Source of the DNA: Vibrio zhugei
GTDB taxonomy: Bacteria; Pseudomonadota; Gammaproteobacteria; Enterobacterales; Vibrionaceae
DNA length: 64,000 bases
Reading direction: 5' to 3'
NCBI RefSeq assembly: GCF_003716875.1
Contig: NZ_CP033077.1
Location: forward strand, 744,001 to 808,000
Numbering within the stretch: the stretch's first letter is position 1; the number at the start of each line of letters is the position of its first letter. Position numbers and translations under genes: made by a program. The notes beneath the pieces are model-generated. The model saw only the letters and a program-made list of their open reading frames with translations. It did no database searches and had not been told where the DNA came from. Positions 47,817 through 58,414 of this stretch are shown piece by piece.

Positions 47817-50270
47817 TTAACGGGTAACAGGTATCAGCTTCCAAATGCGATTGACATAGTCACGAATACTCCGATCGGAACTAAACTTACCCATCATCGC
47901 GGTATTTAAGATGGCTTTCCTTGCCCACACTTGAGTATCACGGTAATCGCGATCAATTGTTTCTTGTGCTTGCACATAGGAAGCAAAATCCGCCAAGACT
48001 AAATATGGGTCTCCCCCATTTAACAGACTGTCATAGGTGGCACGTAACTTACCAGGCTCACCAGGCGTGAAGGTTTCATCAACCAAAAGGTCCAGCGACT
48101 CTTTAAGTAACGGATCCGCTTGATAGCAATCATAAGGGTTATAGCCGTTGGCCCTCACTTCATCGACACCATCTACATCCAGTCCAAAGATATAAATGTT
48201 GTCATCACCGACCTCTTCACGAATCTCAACGTTCGCACCGTCCATCGTTCCGATGGTTAACGCGCCATTCAGTGCTAACTTCATGTTACCCGTGCCCGAC
48301 GCTTCTTTACCGGCGGTGGAGATTTGCTCGGATACATCGGCCGCAGGGATAATAATTTCAGCGATACTGACGCGATAATCAGGTATGAAGACCACTTTCA
48401 ATTTATCGTTCGTGTCTGGATCAGCATTGACCGTTTCAGCGATTTTGTTAATCGCATAAATGATCTCTTTCGCTAAATAGTAGCCAGGGGCCGCCTTGGC
48501 CCCAAAGAAAAACACCCGTGGATGCATATCGAAGCTCTCGTCCGTTTTTAAACGATGATAAAGCGAGAGTATGTACAACATGTTGAGGTGCTGACGCTTA
48601 TACTCATGTAAGCGTTTGATCTGAACATCGAAAATCGCATCCGTATTTAACTCAATGTCCATATGCTCTTGAACCCAGTCAGCCAAACGTTGCTTATTGG
48701 CTTTCTTCACGGCCATAAATTGTTCTTGAAAGTCGCGATCATCCGCATACTCAGCCATCTTTTCCAATTGCTCAAGATGGGCTGGCCACTTATCACCAAT
48801 TTTTTGAGAAATCAGTTGAGACAAGTCTGGATTGCAAAACTTCAACCAACGACGCGGCGTAATGCCATTGGTCACATTGGTTAAACGCTCTGGGTATAAC
48901 GCATGAAATTCTGGGAAGAGATGACGCTTAACTAAATCCGAGTGTAACGCCGCCACGCCATTTACGGCATAAGAGCCGACCACACATAGGTTCGCCATAC
49001 GCACCATACGATGGAATCCTTCCTGAATGATGGACAGCTTTTGCTGTTTTGAGACATCACCCGGCCATTTATCGCTCACCTCGAGTAAGAAGCGTCGGTT
49101 GATCTCATAAATGATTTCCATATGACGAGGTAGCAAACGTTGGATCAAGCTTTCATCCCAAGTCTCTAACGCTTCCGGTAAGAGTGTATGGTTGGTATAG
49201 GCAAATGTTTTACTACAAATCCCCCATGCTTGCTCCCAAGGCATTGCCTGTTCGTCGATAAAGATACGCATGAGCTCGGGAATGGCGATGGTTGGATGGG
49301 TATCATTCAATTGAATGGTTTCATACTCTGGTAGCTCATCCAATGAAAAGCCCGCTGCGAGATGACGGCGTAAAATATCACGGATAGAAGCCGCACTATG
49401 GAAGTACTGCTGCATCAACCGTAATGTCTTCCCTTTCTCATGGTTATCATTGGGATAAAGCACTTTGGTAATGTTGTCGGCATCAATCAACGCATGCTGC
49501 GCTTCAAAATAATTGCCATTATTAAAACTTTCTAAAGAGAACGGTGCAATCGCTCGTGCTTCCCACAAACGTAATGGATAAACCGTGTTATTTTCATACC
49601 CAACGATCGGCAGATCCCATGGCATGGCTTGCACTTGCATTCCCGGCACCCAAGTTCGACGCTCTTCCCCATCGATGTATTCCACATCAACGTGGCCATA
49701 AAAGCCGATATCTTGTTGTAATTCAGGACGAGGGACTTCCCACGGATAACCTTCAATGCCTTGCCAAGCATCGGGAGCCTCTTGTTGGCGGCAGTCTTGG
49801 AATGACTGTTTGAACAAACCGTACTCATAATGTAAGCCGTATCCGACGGTGGGATACTCCATCGCCGCACAGGAATCCATAAAACACGCCGCAAGACGGC
49901 CTAAGCCTCCGTTACCTAATGATGGGTCGCGCTCTTCTTCCAGCAAATCACTGAGGCTATGCCCCAGTTCCTGCATTGCATCATGAATGTCGTCATACAG
50001 ACCTAAGCTGATCAGGTTGTTGCCGGTTAAACGGCCAATCAAAAACTCAAGCGACAGGTAATTTAAGCTTTTCGCTTTGATCACCTGTTTATCTTGCTCA
50101 GTTTCCAGCAAATTCAACATGGTTAACTCTGCCAGTGCTTTTGCCATGGCTAAGTACCAGACATGAGGAGAAGCATTCTCTACCGTCGTTGCGTACGTGA
50201 CATTCAAATGACGCTTAACATTGTCTTGAAATAACTTTTTATCAAACGGGTGGGTCTGGGTCGGTTTCAT
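47817..50270 (-). CDS. malP: Maltodextrin/glycogen phosphorylase
   Basis: GT35 phosphorylase releasing glucose-1-phosphate from alpha-1,4-glucans, 817 residues from the preferred ATG at 50270; the frame continues to an ATG at 50297 without a ribosome-binding site. Features: RDPSLGNGGLGRLAACFMDS, TNHTLLPEALE and NDTHPTIAIPELMR in the catalytic region, and the pyridoxal-phosphate lysine in EASGTGNMKLALNGALTIGT. In V. cholerae the gene at this place is malP/glgP beside malQ. The usual neighbour malT is not found upstream here. Confidence 0.92.
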   Translation of the reverse strand: MKPTQTHPFDKKLFQDNVKRHLNVTYATTVENASPHVWYLAMAKALAELTMLNLLETEQDKQVIKAKSLNYLSLEFLIGRLTGNNLISLGLYDDIHDAMQELGHSLSDLLEEERDPSLGNGGLGRLAACFMDSCAAMEYPTVGYGLHYEYGLFKQSFQDCRQQEAPDAWQGIEGYPWEVPRPELQQDIGFYGHVDVEYIDGEERRTWVPGMQVQAMPWDLPIVGYENNTVYPLRLWEARAIAPFSLESFNNGNYFEAQHALIDADNITKVLYPNDNHEKGKTLRLMQQYFHSAASIRDILRRHLAAGFSLDELPEYETIQLNDTHPTIAIPELMRIFIDEQAMPWEQAWGICSKTFAYTNHTLLPEALETWDESLIQRLLPRHMEIIYEINRRFLLEVSDKWPGDVSKQQKLSIIQEGFHRMVRMANLCVVGSYAVNGVAALHSDLVKRHLFPEFHALYPERLTNVTNGITPRRWLKFCNPDLSQLISQKIGDKWPAHLEQLEKMAEYADDRDFQEQFMAVKKANKQRLADWVQEHMDIELNTDAIFDVQIKRLHEYKRQHLNMLYILSLYHRLKTDESFDMHPRVFFFGAKAAPGYYLAKEIIYAINKIAETVNADPDTNDKLKVVFIPDYRVSIAEIIIPAADVSEQISTAGKEASGTGNMKLALNGALTIGTMDGANVEIREEVGDDNIYIFGLDVDGVDEVRANGYNPYDCYQADPLLKESLDLLVDETFTPGEPGKLRATYDSLLNGGDPYLVLADFASYVQAQETIDRDYRDTQVWARKAILNTAMMGKFSSDRSIRDYVNRIWKLIPVTR

Positions 50271-50820
50271 CGAAAGTTCTCGCTTATTGTCATCCATCTA
50301 AAAGGCGACGTGCTATACCTGAGGATGACCACTTCATTTCGACTGCGAATCGTCCATGGTTTATCTGGGGTGTAGCACACATCCTGTCACTACGATGCGG
50401 TAATCCAACCTGATACAAGCTAATCAAATCAACATGATAAAAACAGGAGGATCCACACTAAAACATAGTCCTGTATAAACATTAGTTGTGCTTTTAGTCA
50501 GGCCAATGATATTTCCGATCATTTGTTTCCAATATAAATCTCAGATCACACTCTGTATACGAGCATGCAAACTATTACATTAAAATTCGCAAACTGGTTA
50601 AATATTCTACACAATATACTCTGCGATATTGTGAGAGCTTTCACAGTTGAAGTGGATCGGTAAGACAATAAATTTGCAGTAATGCAGTGCAGTAAGGCCA
50701 GAAGGCGCGCGGGGTTATTGAATAAGCGAGATAAGCGGAGTAGAAGAAAGCGAAAAAGGTATAGAAAGAATACCGAAAAGAGATTGGATAGAACGAGCGC
50801 TATGCCGCCGAGAAACAGAA
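50271..50820. other. Intergenic region upstream of malP with doubtful small ORFs
   Basis: About 550 bp. It contains the malP promoter region. GGATGA (near 50323) and GGAGGA (near 50446) on the plus strand match the core of MalT boxes but are far apart. Two overlapping ORFs exist at 50546-50836 (minus, hydrophobic N-terminus, TTG start) and 50682-50870 (plus, extremely Lys/Arg-rich). Neither has family resemblance that I recognise, and I leave both uncalled. Confidence 0.35.
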
Positions 50821-50851
50821 TAATGAGGAAACGCAATACGTTACCTCATTA
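50821..50851 (-). terminator. Hairpin after yibL
   Basis: TAATGAGG pairs with CCTCATTA and, after one mismatch, four further pairs. It starts 16 bp past the yibL stop and is followed on the minus strand by TTCTGTTTCT, a weak U-rich tract. Confidence 0.6.
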
Positions 50852-50866
50852 CAACCCTATTCTGGC

Positions 50867-51223
50867 TTAGAATGGCTTAGGGGCAAATCCGGTCATCGCT
50901 TCTAAACGCAATGCTTTGCCTTCTTTGGTCATTGGGTGAACGACAACCAATCCTTTGACCGACTTTTTCAGTTTACCCAAATCGGCTTGCTCTGCTTTGG
51001 TTAATTCACGAGAGAACGGCATATCGTTTAAAGTACGGCGCTTTTTATCAACATCGTACTGCAGTTTACTTTTTACTTGGTGCTGTTGCTTTTCAAGTTC
51101 AGCAATCTCATTGGTAAAACGACTGATAAGCTCTTGATCGCCGCGCTGACGAGCCGTATCCAGCTTTTTGCGACGCGTCTCAAGGCGATTGTTAAGGTTT
51201 TGAAGTTCGGTATTTAAACTCAT
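50867..51223 (-). CDS. yibL: YibL, ribosome-associated DUF2810 protein
   Basis: Small basic protein of 118 residues: an N-terminal coiled coil (LNTELQNLNNRLETRRKKLD onward) and the conserved C-terminal block MPFSRELTKAEQADLGKLKK followed by VVVHPMTKEGKALRLEAMTGF. The E. coli homologue co-purifies with ribosomes; its role is unclear. The frame opens at 51286, but the ATG at 51223 fits the family length. Confidence 0.87.
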   Translation of the reverse strand: MSLNTELQNLNNRLETRRKKLDTARQRGDQELISRFTNEIAELEKQQHQVKSKLQYDVDKKRRTLNDMPFSRELTKAEQADLGKLKKSVKGLVVVHPMTKEGKALRLEAMTGFAPKPF

Positions 51224-51274
51224 GAGGCTCTCGGCTCTGTCTAGAAAATAAGGGCGGCAGTATAACACCCATAA

Positions 51275-51305
51275 AGAAAAAGGCACTCAAAGAGTGCCTT
51301 TTTAT
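51275..51305. terminator. Terminator of the cyo operon
   Basis: AAAAAGGCACTC pairs with GAGTGCCTTTTT around AAA, 24 bp after the cyoE stop. Confidence 0.9.
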
Positions 51306-51328
51306 AAAAATCATTCAAGCGGTGTTTG

Positions 51329-52198
51329 CTAAATCAATGCCATAGTCGCCAGCTCAAGTCCAAGCACAGAGCTTATTCCCATGACCACAATCAGGGAAGT
51401 CTTGAAAACCGATTTTGACCATGTCACATAATCATTGTTTTCAATAGCTCGGAAAGTCACACGCGTCCACATAAAGCACACTGCGCCAGCAACAACTAAA
51501 TATTCATAGCCAGCTTGGCCAAAGTAGTACAGCGCAAAAGCGACAACATTGAAAGCCACAACATAAGCCATCATATGTTTACGTGCTTTCTCTATCCCTG
51601 CAACCACAGGCAGGACTGGGATGTTGGCGTTACGATAATCGTCCATTCTAAACATGGCGATCGCATAAGAATGCGGCATTTGCCATAAACAAAATAGAAC
51701 GAATAACAGTAAAGCTTCTACGTTAATATAATTGGTCACAGCCACATAACCGACAAGCGGAGGCACTGCACCAGAAATACTTCCCACCAACGTGCCATAA
51801 ACCGATGTACGTTTATACCACATGGTGTAGAAAAAGACGTAAAACACAAACCCTAACAGTACAACTACAGCCGATAACGGGTTTACCTCCCGATAAATTA
51901 GGCCAGTACCCGCCAACAGCAGCACAAGAGCAAAGACAAAAGCGCGATCACTGTCGACTTCCCCTTTGACGAGCAACCGATTACGAGTACGTTGCATTTT
52001 GGCATCAATATCTCGATCAAAGATATTATTAACAACACAGCCTGATGCAATGACCATTGCCACGCTCAACAAAGTACATAACAGCGTGTAAGCACTGAAT
52101 GCCTCTGATTGAGCAGCGAGGAAAAACCCCGCCGCTACTGAGATGAGATTACCAATGATAATCCCTGGCTTAGTTATAGAGAGATAACCTTTAAGCAT
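51329..52198 (-). CDS. cyoE: Protoheme IX farnesyltransferase (heme O synthase) CyoE
   Basis: UbiA-type membrane prenyltransferase, 289 residues, converting heme B to heme O for the bo3 oxidase. The two Asp-rich motifs are NNIFDRDIDAKMQRTRNR (first, around residues 58-75) and MFRMDDYRNANIPVLPV (second). About nine membrane helices. Last gene of the operon, 9 bp after cyoD. Confidence 0.95.
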   Translation of the reverse strand: MLKGYLSITKPGIIIGNLISVAAGFFLAAQSEAFSAYTLLCTLLSVAMVIASGCVVNNIFDRDIDAKMQRTRNRLLVKGEVDSDRAFVFALVLLLAGTGLIYREVNPLSAVVVLLGFVFYVFFYTMWYKRTSVYGTLVGSISGAVPPLVGYVAVTNYINVEALLLFVLFCLWQMPHSYAIAMFRMDDYRNANIPVLPVVAGIEKARKHMMAYVVAFNVVAFALYYFGQAGYEYLVVAGAVCFMWTRVTFRAIENNDYVTWSKSVFKTSLIVVMGISSVLGLELATMALI

Positions 52199-52207
52199 AC
52201 AAAAAGC

Positions 52208-52522
52208 CTACATTGCCATGTTGATGTTGAGGTTCCACATAATCCAGATAGAACCCCCAATCACGATGAAAACAACAATTGCTGAGAACATCAAAGAGAC
52301 AAAGTTCCAGCGCCCTTCTTCAGTTTTAATTTCCATATGAAGGAAATAAATGAAGTGGACGATTACCTGAATAATGGCACACGTAAACATAATGATGTAC
52401 GTAGTGGTCTCTGGCAGGCTTTGAGTCGCTGCAAAATAAAATGGCACGATGGTTAATACCAACGCCATAATAAATCCAACAACGTAGCCCTTCACACTAG
52501 ATTCGGCGTGTTGATTACTCAT
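52208..52522 (-). CDS. cyoD: Cytochrome bo3 ubiquinol oxidase subunit IV CyoD
   Basis: Small three-helix membrane subunit that assists assembly of the oxidase, 104 residues. The ATG at 52522 overlaps the cyoC stop (ATGA), so the longer frame to 52567 is rejected. [40 protein letters not shown] and the C-terminal helix ending [10 protein letters not shown] are typical. Confidence 0.92.
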   Translation of the reverse strand: MSNQHAESSVKGYVVGFIMALVLTIVPFYFAATQSLPETTTYIIMFTCAIIQVIVHFIYFLHMEIKTEEGRWNFVSLMFSAIVVFIVIGGSIWIMWNLNINMAM

Positions 52523-53112
52523 TGCATCACCCCTACTAAATAAACGAATGTGAAGACACAAATCCAAACAATATCAAGGAAGTGCCAGAAAAGGCTCAAA
52601 CAGCCAAAGCGCGTTTCCATGGTCTCTGTCAGGCCTTTGGTGCTAAGTTGGATTAAACCAACCGCTAGCCAAATAAGACCAAAGGTCACGTGGATACCGT
52701 GAGTCGCGACTAATGCAAAGAATGAAGACAAGAAAGCACTGCTGTCTGGTCCGTAGCCTTCCACAATCAGATGATGGAACTCATAGATTTCCATACCGAT
52801 GAAGCCAGCGCCTAGTAGGAAGGTAATCACCATCCATAACTTAAGAGCACCAATTTGCTTCTTCTTCATCGCAATCATGCCGAAACCAAACGTAATACTA
52901 CTTACCAGCAGTAACATGGTTTCCACAAACACGAATGGTAGTTCGAAAATGTCACGCCCAGAAACGCCACCCGCTGTGGCGTTCTCTAGAACTGCATATG
53001 TTGCAAATAAACTTGCGAACAAAATACAGTCACTCATCAGGTAAATCCAAAAACCAAATAGCTTGTTGGCACCTGCGTCATGGTGATCGTGTGCATGCTC
53101 ATTAGCGTGCAT
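52519..53112 (-). CDS. cyoC: Cytochrome bo3 ubiquinol oxidase subunit III CyoC
   Basis: Five-helix subunit of 197 residues, cytochrome c oxidase III family. [21 protein letters not shown] and [17 protein letters not shown] are the conserved helices; the short N-terminus is His-rich ([13 protein letters not shown]). It overlaps cyoB by 11 nt and cyoD by 4 nt. Confidence 0.94.
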   Translation of the reverse strand: MHANEHAHDHHDAGANKLFGFWIYLMSDCILFASLFATYAVLENATAGGVSGRDIFELPFVFVETMLLLVSSITFGFGMIAMKKKQIGALKLWMVITFLLGAGFIGMEIYEFHHLIVEGYGPDSSAFLSSFFALVATHGIHVTFGLIWLAVGLIQLSTKGLTETMETRFGCLSLFWHFLDIVWICVFTFVYLVGVMQ

Positions 53113-55126
53113 GGTTCACCTCCCCATTATTATCCGCATTCTGCTTCGCTTGTGCCGCACGGACACGTTCACGATGCGCTTGTTCAATTGCTTTGATTTC
53201 ATCGACTTCAACATAGTAATCAACGTCATCGTTAAAGCTATGCCAGATTGACGTTGCAACCACACCGACAATACCAATAATCGCTAACCACCAGATGTAC
53301 CAGATCATGCCAAAGCCTAAGATAAGAGCAAACAGCGAAACATACATCCCTGTTGGGGTATTTTTCGGCATGTGAATGCGCTCGTATTCGACTTCTTTCT
53401 CGATGTCATGTTCACCGCGCTGTTTTTGATACCAGAACGCATCAATTTCATCCGCTTTTGGAATTACAGCAAAGTTGTAGAATGGTGGTGGAGAAGGAAT
53501 TGACCACTCAAGCGTACGTCCATCCCATGCATCACCCGTTACGTCTAAGTTATCTTCACGATCACGGTAGCTCACATAGAACTGTGTGAATTGACAAATA
53601 ATGCCGATAGCAACCAGTGCAGTACCAAACGCAGCCACAGCCAAGAATGGGAAGAACTCTGGGTTGATATCTTGGCTGATACGACGAGTCATACCCATAA
53701 AGCCAAGCGCGTAAAGTGGCAAGAATGCCAAAATAAAGCCAATCAACCAGAACCAGTACGCACGTTTACCCCAAGTTTCATTCAATTTGAAACCAGAGAT
53801 TTTTGGGAACCAGTAAGTGATTGCGGCAAAACACCCGAAGACAACACCACCGATAATCACGTTATGGAAGTGCGCAATCAGGAACACAGAGTTATGAAGA
53901 ACGAAGTCAGCACCTGGTACCGCCATCAATACGCCAGTCATACCACCGATACTGAACGAGATCAGGAAGCCGACCGTCCACATCATAGGGGTAGTCAGGG
54001 TAATACGGCCTTTGTACATGGTGAATAGCCAGTTGAAAATCTTAACCCCGGTTGGGATTGAAATGACCATCGTGGCAATACCAAAGAAGGCATTCACATT
54101 CGCGCCACCACCCATCGTAAAGAAGTGGTGCAGCCAAACAATAAACGCTAGCACAGTAATAACGATCGTTGCCCATACTAGAGATGTATAACCAAACAGT
54201 TTTTTACGTGAGAACGTTGCTGTCACTTCTGAGAACACACCGAATAAAGGCAGAATGAGGATGTACACCTCTGGGTGACCCCATGCCCAAATCAGGTTGA
54301 TATACATCATCATGTTCCCACCCAAATCATTGGTGAAGAAGTGGAAACCTAAATAGCGGTCCAAAGTTAGCAGTGCAATTGTCACTGTTAAAATTGGGAA
54401 AGAGATGATGATCAGGATGTTTGAACACAGTGATGCCCAAGTAAATACTGGCATTTTCATCATTGGCATACTTGGTGCACGCATGCGAAGAATGGTCACA
54501 AAGAAGTTCACACCCGTCAACGTCGTACCAACACCAGAGATCTGCAGTGCCCAGATCCAGTAGTCGACACCCACACCCGGACTTGCCTTAATCCCTGACA
54601 ATGGCGGATACGCCAGCCAACCTGTACGGCCGAACTCACCCAAACCTAACGACATGTTGGTCAGGATTACCCCTACCACAAATAGCCAGAAAGACAAGTT
54701 GTTCAAGTACGGGAACGCGACGTCACGAGCACCGATTTGCAACGGAACGATCACGTTCATCAAACCGATGACCAACGGCATCGCTACGAAGAAAATCATG
54801 ATTACGCCGTGAGCCGTAAAGATCTGATCGTAGTGGTGCGGAGGTAAGTAGCCCGCTTCACCCGCAGCGGATAACGCTTGCTGGCTTCGCATCATCACCG
54901 CATCAGTAAATCCCCGTACCAACATAACCATGGCGACGGCAATATACATAAAGCCCAGTTTTTTATGGTCTACTGATGTAAACCACTCGTTCCATAGGTA
55001 CTGCCATTTGCCAGCTTTTGTTATCAAGCCAACAACCGTTAAACCTACAATAGCAATGATTGCCATTGTTACCACGATAATAGGCTCGTGATATGGAATC
55101 GATTCTAAAGTTAACCTTCCAAACAT
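53102..55126 (-). CDS. cyoB: Cytochrome bo3 ubiquinol oxidase subunit I CyoB
   Basis: Catalytic heme-copper subunit of 674 residues that reduces oxygen and pumps protons. Seen: [15 protein letters not shown] (heme b ligand His), [14 protein letters not shown] with the His-Tyr cross-link and CuB ligand His, [10 protein letters not shown] (CuB histidines), and [13 protein letters not shown] (heme O and b ligands). K-channel and D-channel segments are in place. A long C-terminal extension is normal for CyoB. Confidence 0.96.
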   Translation of the reverse strand: MFGRLTLESIPYHEPIIVVTMAIIAIVGLTVVGLITKAGKWQYLWNEWFTSVDHKKLGFMYIAVAMVMLVRGFTDAVMMRSQQALSAAGEAGYLPPHHYDQIFTAHGVIMIFFVAMPLVIGLMNVIVPLQIGARDVAFPYLNNLSFWLFVVGVILTNMSLGLGEFGRTGWLAYPPLSGIKASPGVGVDYWIWALQISGVGTTLTGVNFFVTILRMRAPSMPMMKMPVFTWASLCSNILIIISFPILTVTIALLTLDRYLGFHFFTNDLGGNMMMYINLIWAWGHPEVYILILPLFGVFSEVTATFSRKKLFGYTSLVWATIVITVLAFIVWLHHFFTMGGGANVNAFFGIATMVISIPTGVKIFNWLFTMYKGRITLTTPMMWTVGFLISFSIGGMTGVLMAVPGADFVLHNSVFLIAHFHNVIIGGVVFGCFAAITYWFPKISGFKLNETWGKRAYWFWLIGFILAFLPLYALGFMGMTRRISQDINPEFFPFLAVAAFGTALVAIGIICQFTQFYVSYRDREDNLDVTGDAWDGRTLEWSIPSPPPFYNFAVIPKADEIDAFWYQKQRGEHDIEKEVEYERIHMPKNTPTGMYVSLFALILGFGMIWYIWWLAIIGIVGVVATSIWHSFNDDVDYYVEVDEIKAIEQAHRERVRAAQAKQNADNNGEVNHAR

Positions 55127-55131
55127 CTCAA

Positions 55132-56118
55132 TTACCCTTTATGTTCAGTCGTATCAGCATGTTCCGACTCATGCGTATCAGCGTCCATATTCATGTGCAT
55201 AGACTCTGAAGAATGTGATTTTTCGAACTGCTCTCTCTTAGAATGCATATCTGCCATCATGTTGCCTGGATACTGAAGCACAACATCATTAAACAATCCC
55301 TTAGGAACTGATGAGAAATATGTAACAGGATCATTCTCACTTGGCGCTGCAAGCTTACGGTAATCAGAAAAATCATGAATCGATTTATCAGAAGTTTTCA
55401 CCTTAGCGACCCACTCGTTAAAGCTTGCTTGGTCCGGTAATGCAACCGCTTTAAACTTCATATGAGAGAAACCATGTCCGCTATAGCTTGCACCGATACC
55501 ACGATACTCGCCTGCTTCATTCGCGATAAGATGTAAACGAGTCACCATGCCAGGCATTGCATAGAGCTGACTTCCTAAACTAGGAATGAAGAAGGAGTTC
55601 ATAATGTTGTCAGCGACTAGCTTAAACTTCACCGGTGTTTTCTCTGGGAAAGCTACGTAGTTAACAGTAGCGATCTTTTGATCCGGATAGATAAATAGCC
55701 ATTTCCAATCTAATGCCACCACTTGGATAGTCATTGTTTCTTGACCATCTTTCGCGATCGGTTTAGATGGCTCTAAGCGATGCGTTGAGTGCCATGTTAT
55801 CGTTGCAAGAATCGCAATGATAACGATAGGAACTATCCACACAACCAACTCTATTTTCGTTGAGTGTGACCACTCCGGTGCATACTCTTCTTGTTTTGTA
55901 TTATTGGCCCGATACTTGTAGGCGAAATAAATCGTCATCAGTATCACTGGAATGACAACAATCAGCATAAGAACCAGAGCAGTAAGAATCAGCTCTTTCT
56001 CTTGAACACCGATGTCGCCTTTCGGATCAAGTAATACAAACTTACATCCCGAAAGAGCGAGGGCTAGCATAAGTATCCCTGCCTTCGATATGATGCTTTT
56101 ATATCTTGAGGCTTCCAT
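55132..56118 (-). CDS. cyoA: Cytochrome bo3 ubiquinol oxidase subunit II CyoA (lipoprotein)
   Basis: Lipoprotein of 328 residues with a signal ending LALALSGC (lipobox) and two membrane helices ([23 protein letters not shown] and [21 protein letters not shown]). The periplasmic cupredoxin domain follows, lacking the CuA Cys/His set, as expected for a quinol rather than cytochrome c oxidase. The C-terminus is His/Met/Glu-rich ([20 protein letters not shown]), which is longer and more metal-binding-like than usual. Start at 56118 (GAGAAAG upstream) preferred to the TTG at 56145. First gene of cyoABCDE. Confidence 0.94.
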   Translation of the reverse strand: MEASRYKSIISKAGILMLALALSGCKFVLLDPKGDIGVQEKELILTALVLMLIVVIPVILMTIYFAYKYRANNTKQEEYAPEWSHSTKIELVVWIVPIVIIAILATITWHSTHRLEPSKPIAKDGQETMTIQVVALDWKWLFIYPDQKIATVNYVAFPEKTPVKFKLVADNIMNSFFIPSLGSQLYAMPGMVTRLHLIANEAGEYRGIGASYSGHGFSHMKFKAVALPDQASFNEWVAKVKTSDKSIHDFSDYRKLAAPSENDPVTYFSSVPKGLFNDVVLQYPGNMMADMHSKREQFEKSHSSESMHMNMDADTHESEHADTTEHKG

Positions 56119-56968
56119 TGACTTTCTCGACTGTTTTATTTGCAAATTCCAAAAACTAAAGTGAGCACTTTAGGAATCTGCGGTGGATTTACAGGTTTTT
56201 TAATGCGCTGATCAAACGATCAGATTCCATAATGAAATGTTCACAAAGAGTGTATTATCATGGATAAGAGCTCTATATAAAACAACAAGTAGAGAACAGT
56301 TATCACATAATAAAAACATTCCTTTACAAAGAGCGCATTATGCTTACAAAAGTGGGCAATCACAGTATATTAAAATGCAATCTTAACTTTCATTTATGAT
56401 GATACCAAAATAATGCCCTCTTTAGATAGTCTCATCTCTATCCATATGTAGAGTGTAGTCGTCACGTGATAGCGTGCGTATAAAATACGCTATTTTGCAA
56501 CAATCCCCACATTACGTGCGGTAAATCATGTATCGTTCGAGACAACACTGCATACCCCACTCTCATATCGATGCTCCAAAACCTAATGAACACATGACTT
56601 CGCGACCTTTTTGTTAATCACCGATGTTCGATTTCAGTGAGCTTAACACACGCAAAATGAGCATTCATGCAGTGAATACCCTACGACACAAAACGTCGCT
56701 GCATACCACGCTATAGACGAATAAACGCGTTCGCATTGAGGCCTGTTCCCCTCTGAAGCGAAAGCCTCTTACGCTAACGGACTGGACATCCCATGCACCG
56801 CATATCGATGCCATTGACTGACAAGCGACATTACAATCACAAAGGAGCGATCCCATCGTGACCAGATATGTGAGTGGACACTCACTGACTTAGACGATGA
56901 CTAACGTAACAATGTTAACGGTTTGCGTATCTTATGCAATCCATTCACAAACTTTTACGGCATAAACA
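56119..56968. other. Long intergenic region upstream of cyoA
   Basis: Some 850 bp without a convincing gene; the only ORFs are short and have no ribosome-binding sites. The part next to cyoA (56150-56350) must hold the cyo promoter; an imperfect repeat CTGATCAAACGATCAG occurs at 56210-56225. No RNA gene was recognised in the remaining 600 bp. Confidence 0.4.
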
Positions 56969-56997
56969 TAAAAAAACCGGACACGAGGTCCGGTTTA
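56969..56997 (-). terminator. Terminator of the yebC-like gene
   Basis: AAACCGGAC pairs with GTCCGGTTT around CTCGT (minus strand), followed by T4-5, 32 bp after the stop. Confidence 0.88.
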
Positions 56998-57028
56998 TCG
57001 CTGTCTATACGCTCACAAACAGTCAATA

Positions 57029-57748
57029 TTACGCTAGATTGGCGTTGTGATAGACCTGCTGAACATCATCACAGTCATCCAATAAATCCAAGAATTTTTG
57101 GAAGACTTCTGCATCTTCGCCCGTCACATCCGTATAGGTTTGCGGAACAAAGGTGATTTCCTCTACATCAATCTCTGTGTCTGGGAACGCTTCAGTCAAT
57201 GCCGTTTTGGCTTTGAAGAATTCAGTATGAGGAGCAAAAACCGTTACTACACCGTCTTCAGCTTCGACATCACTGACATCAATATCAGCCATCATCAACG
57301 CTTCCAATACAGGCTCGTCATCTTCGCCTTTAAATTGGAATACCGCTTGATGCTCAAACATGTGTGATACGGTACCTGGGCTACCAATTTTCGCCCCTGT
57401 TTTCACAAAGCACTGACGAACGTCTTGGAACGTACGATTACCGTTGTCGGTTAAACAGTCGACGATCACACTTGCACCGCCAGGGCCAAAACCTTCATAA
57501 CGAGCGGTTTCATAATCTTCACCACCGCCGCCACGGGCTTTGTCTAGCGCTTTATCAATAACATGGCCTGGAACATTGTCTTTCTTCGCTTTCGATATGA
57601 GAGCACGAAGCGATAAGTTTGCTTCCGGGTCTGCGCCACCATTTTTCGCACAAACGTAAATTTCTTTACCGTATCTGGAAAAGACTTTAATTTTTGCGCC
57701 TTGAGTTTTCGCCATTGAGGCTTTGCGCACTTCAAAACTTCTTCCCAT
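57029..57748 (-). CDS. YebC/PmpR-family protein
   Basis: Three-domain YebC fold, 239 residues. N-terminus [21 protein letters not shown], central [18 protein letters not shown] and [19 protein letters not shown], acidic C-terminus. Members act as transcription regulators or as translation factors relieving polyproline stalls; this copy is of the YeeN-like second type common on Vibrio chromosome 2. Single gene with its own terminator. Confidence 0.88.
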   Translation of the reverse strand: MGRSFEVRKASMAKTQGAKIKVFSRYGKEIYVCAKNGGADPEANLSLRALISKAKKDNVPGHVIDKALDKARGGGGEDYETARYEGFGPGGASVIVDCLTDNGNRTFQDVRQCFVKTGAKIGSPGTVSHMFEHQAVFQFKGEDDEPVLEALMMADIDVSDVEAEDGVVTVFAPHTEFFKAKTALTEAFPDTEIDVEEITFVPQTYTDVTGEDAEVFQKFLDLLDDCDDVQQVYHNANLA

Positions 57749-57840
57749 CGGGATGTTCTCTCTGGTTCTGTATATTGCGGAGGATTTTAGCAGAAGAAAA
57801 CGTCATTTCAATTTCCCCCTGCAAAGACATAAGCGTTCGT

Positions 57841-58050
57841 CTAAGCGACGCCCATCACTCGTTTGTATTTATCGACAGATTGTTGAAACCACTGCTTTTC
57901 ATCATCATGACGAATGGATTTCAGTTGCTGAGTGATTGCGTCTGGTCCTGACTTCCCCTGCTTGATTTTCCAAACAATAAAAGAGGCTTGTTTATCGAGC
58001 TCGATTTTATTTTTTTCTTTGGGATCTAGCTGCGCAAGGTTGTAAGACAT
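57841..58050 (-). CDS. DUF3283 small conserved protein
   Basis: A 69-residue soluble protein, MSYNLAQLDPKEKNKIELDK... continuing ASFIVWKIKQGKSGPDAITQ. Helical and charged, no signal peptide. It matches my recollection of the vibrio DUF3283 family, function unknown. The frame extends to 58074, but the ATG at 58050 gives the family N-terminus. Confidence 0.65.
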   Translation of the reverse strand: MSYNLAQLDPKEKNKIELDKQASFIVWKIKQGKSGPDAITQQLKSIRHDDEKQWFQQSVDKYKRVMGVA

Positions 58051-58165
58051 GCTGGTACTCTTCAATCGAAACACTTAGCTGAGCAATATAGCATAGAGAC
58101 AATAGAAAAATTAAGGGGAAAAGTGCGTAATACCAGTGAATCCACCAATAAACATCCAAAAATAT

Positions 58166-58190
58166 GAAGGGTGGCATTCGCCACCCTTCT
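58166..58190 (-). terminator. Terminator after the small protein gene
   Basis: GAAGGGTGGC pairs with GCCACCCTTC around GAAT and is followed on the minus strand by ATATTTTTGG. Confidence 0.85.
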
Positions 58191-58213
58191 GAATTCAATC
58201 ACGTGTGAGTGTA

Positions 58214-58414
58214 TTAGTCTAACAGACCAAGTTCGCGAGCTTCCTCAATCGATAAACCGCTATCTCGTATATCACGCATAATTTCGATGCGACGACGAGC
58301 TTCCGCTGACTTTATTCCTTTGCCCTCACCTTGCAGAGCATCAACTTCATCCATAAAGTCCCATTTGCTTGCCATATTAGCCATATCGTCATGGTTAAGA
58401 GAATTAATTGACAT
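58214..58414 (-). CDS. Small conserved protein of unknown function
   Basis: 66 residues, acidic N-terminal half and a conserved-looking helical end (SAEARRRIEIMRDIRDSGLS, then EEARELGLLD). A GGAGG-like tract (GGAGGTACCCA) sits about 8 nt before the ATG at 58414 and fixes the start. No membrane segment. Sited between the yebC-like gene and rctB; I do not recognise a function. Confidence 0.65.
   Translation of the reverse strand: MSINSLNHDDMANMASKWDFMDEVDALQGEGKGIKSAEARRRIEIMRDIRDSGLSIEEARELGLLD

Noticed and set aside
50320..50455. GGATGA and GGAGGA as MalT boxes before malP
   Set aside because: Six-base cores are too short, 120 bp apart and lack the rest of the consensus; mentioned only as weak candidates.
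50546..50836. 96-residue minus-strand ORF with hydrophobic N-terminus and a GAGGT before a TTG
   Set aside because: The GAGGT is part of the hairpin after yibL and codons look unselected; not enough to call a gene.
50682..50870. Extremely Lys/Arg-rich 62-residue ORF upstream of malP
   Set aside because: No ribosome-binding site; overlaps an opposite ORF and the yibL 3' hairpin. Composition follows the purine-rich strand.
56665..56856. 63-residue ORF in the cyo upstream region
   Set aside because: No ribosome-binding site, low-complexity composition, isolated; no support.
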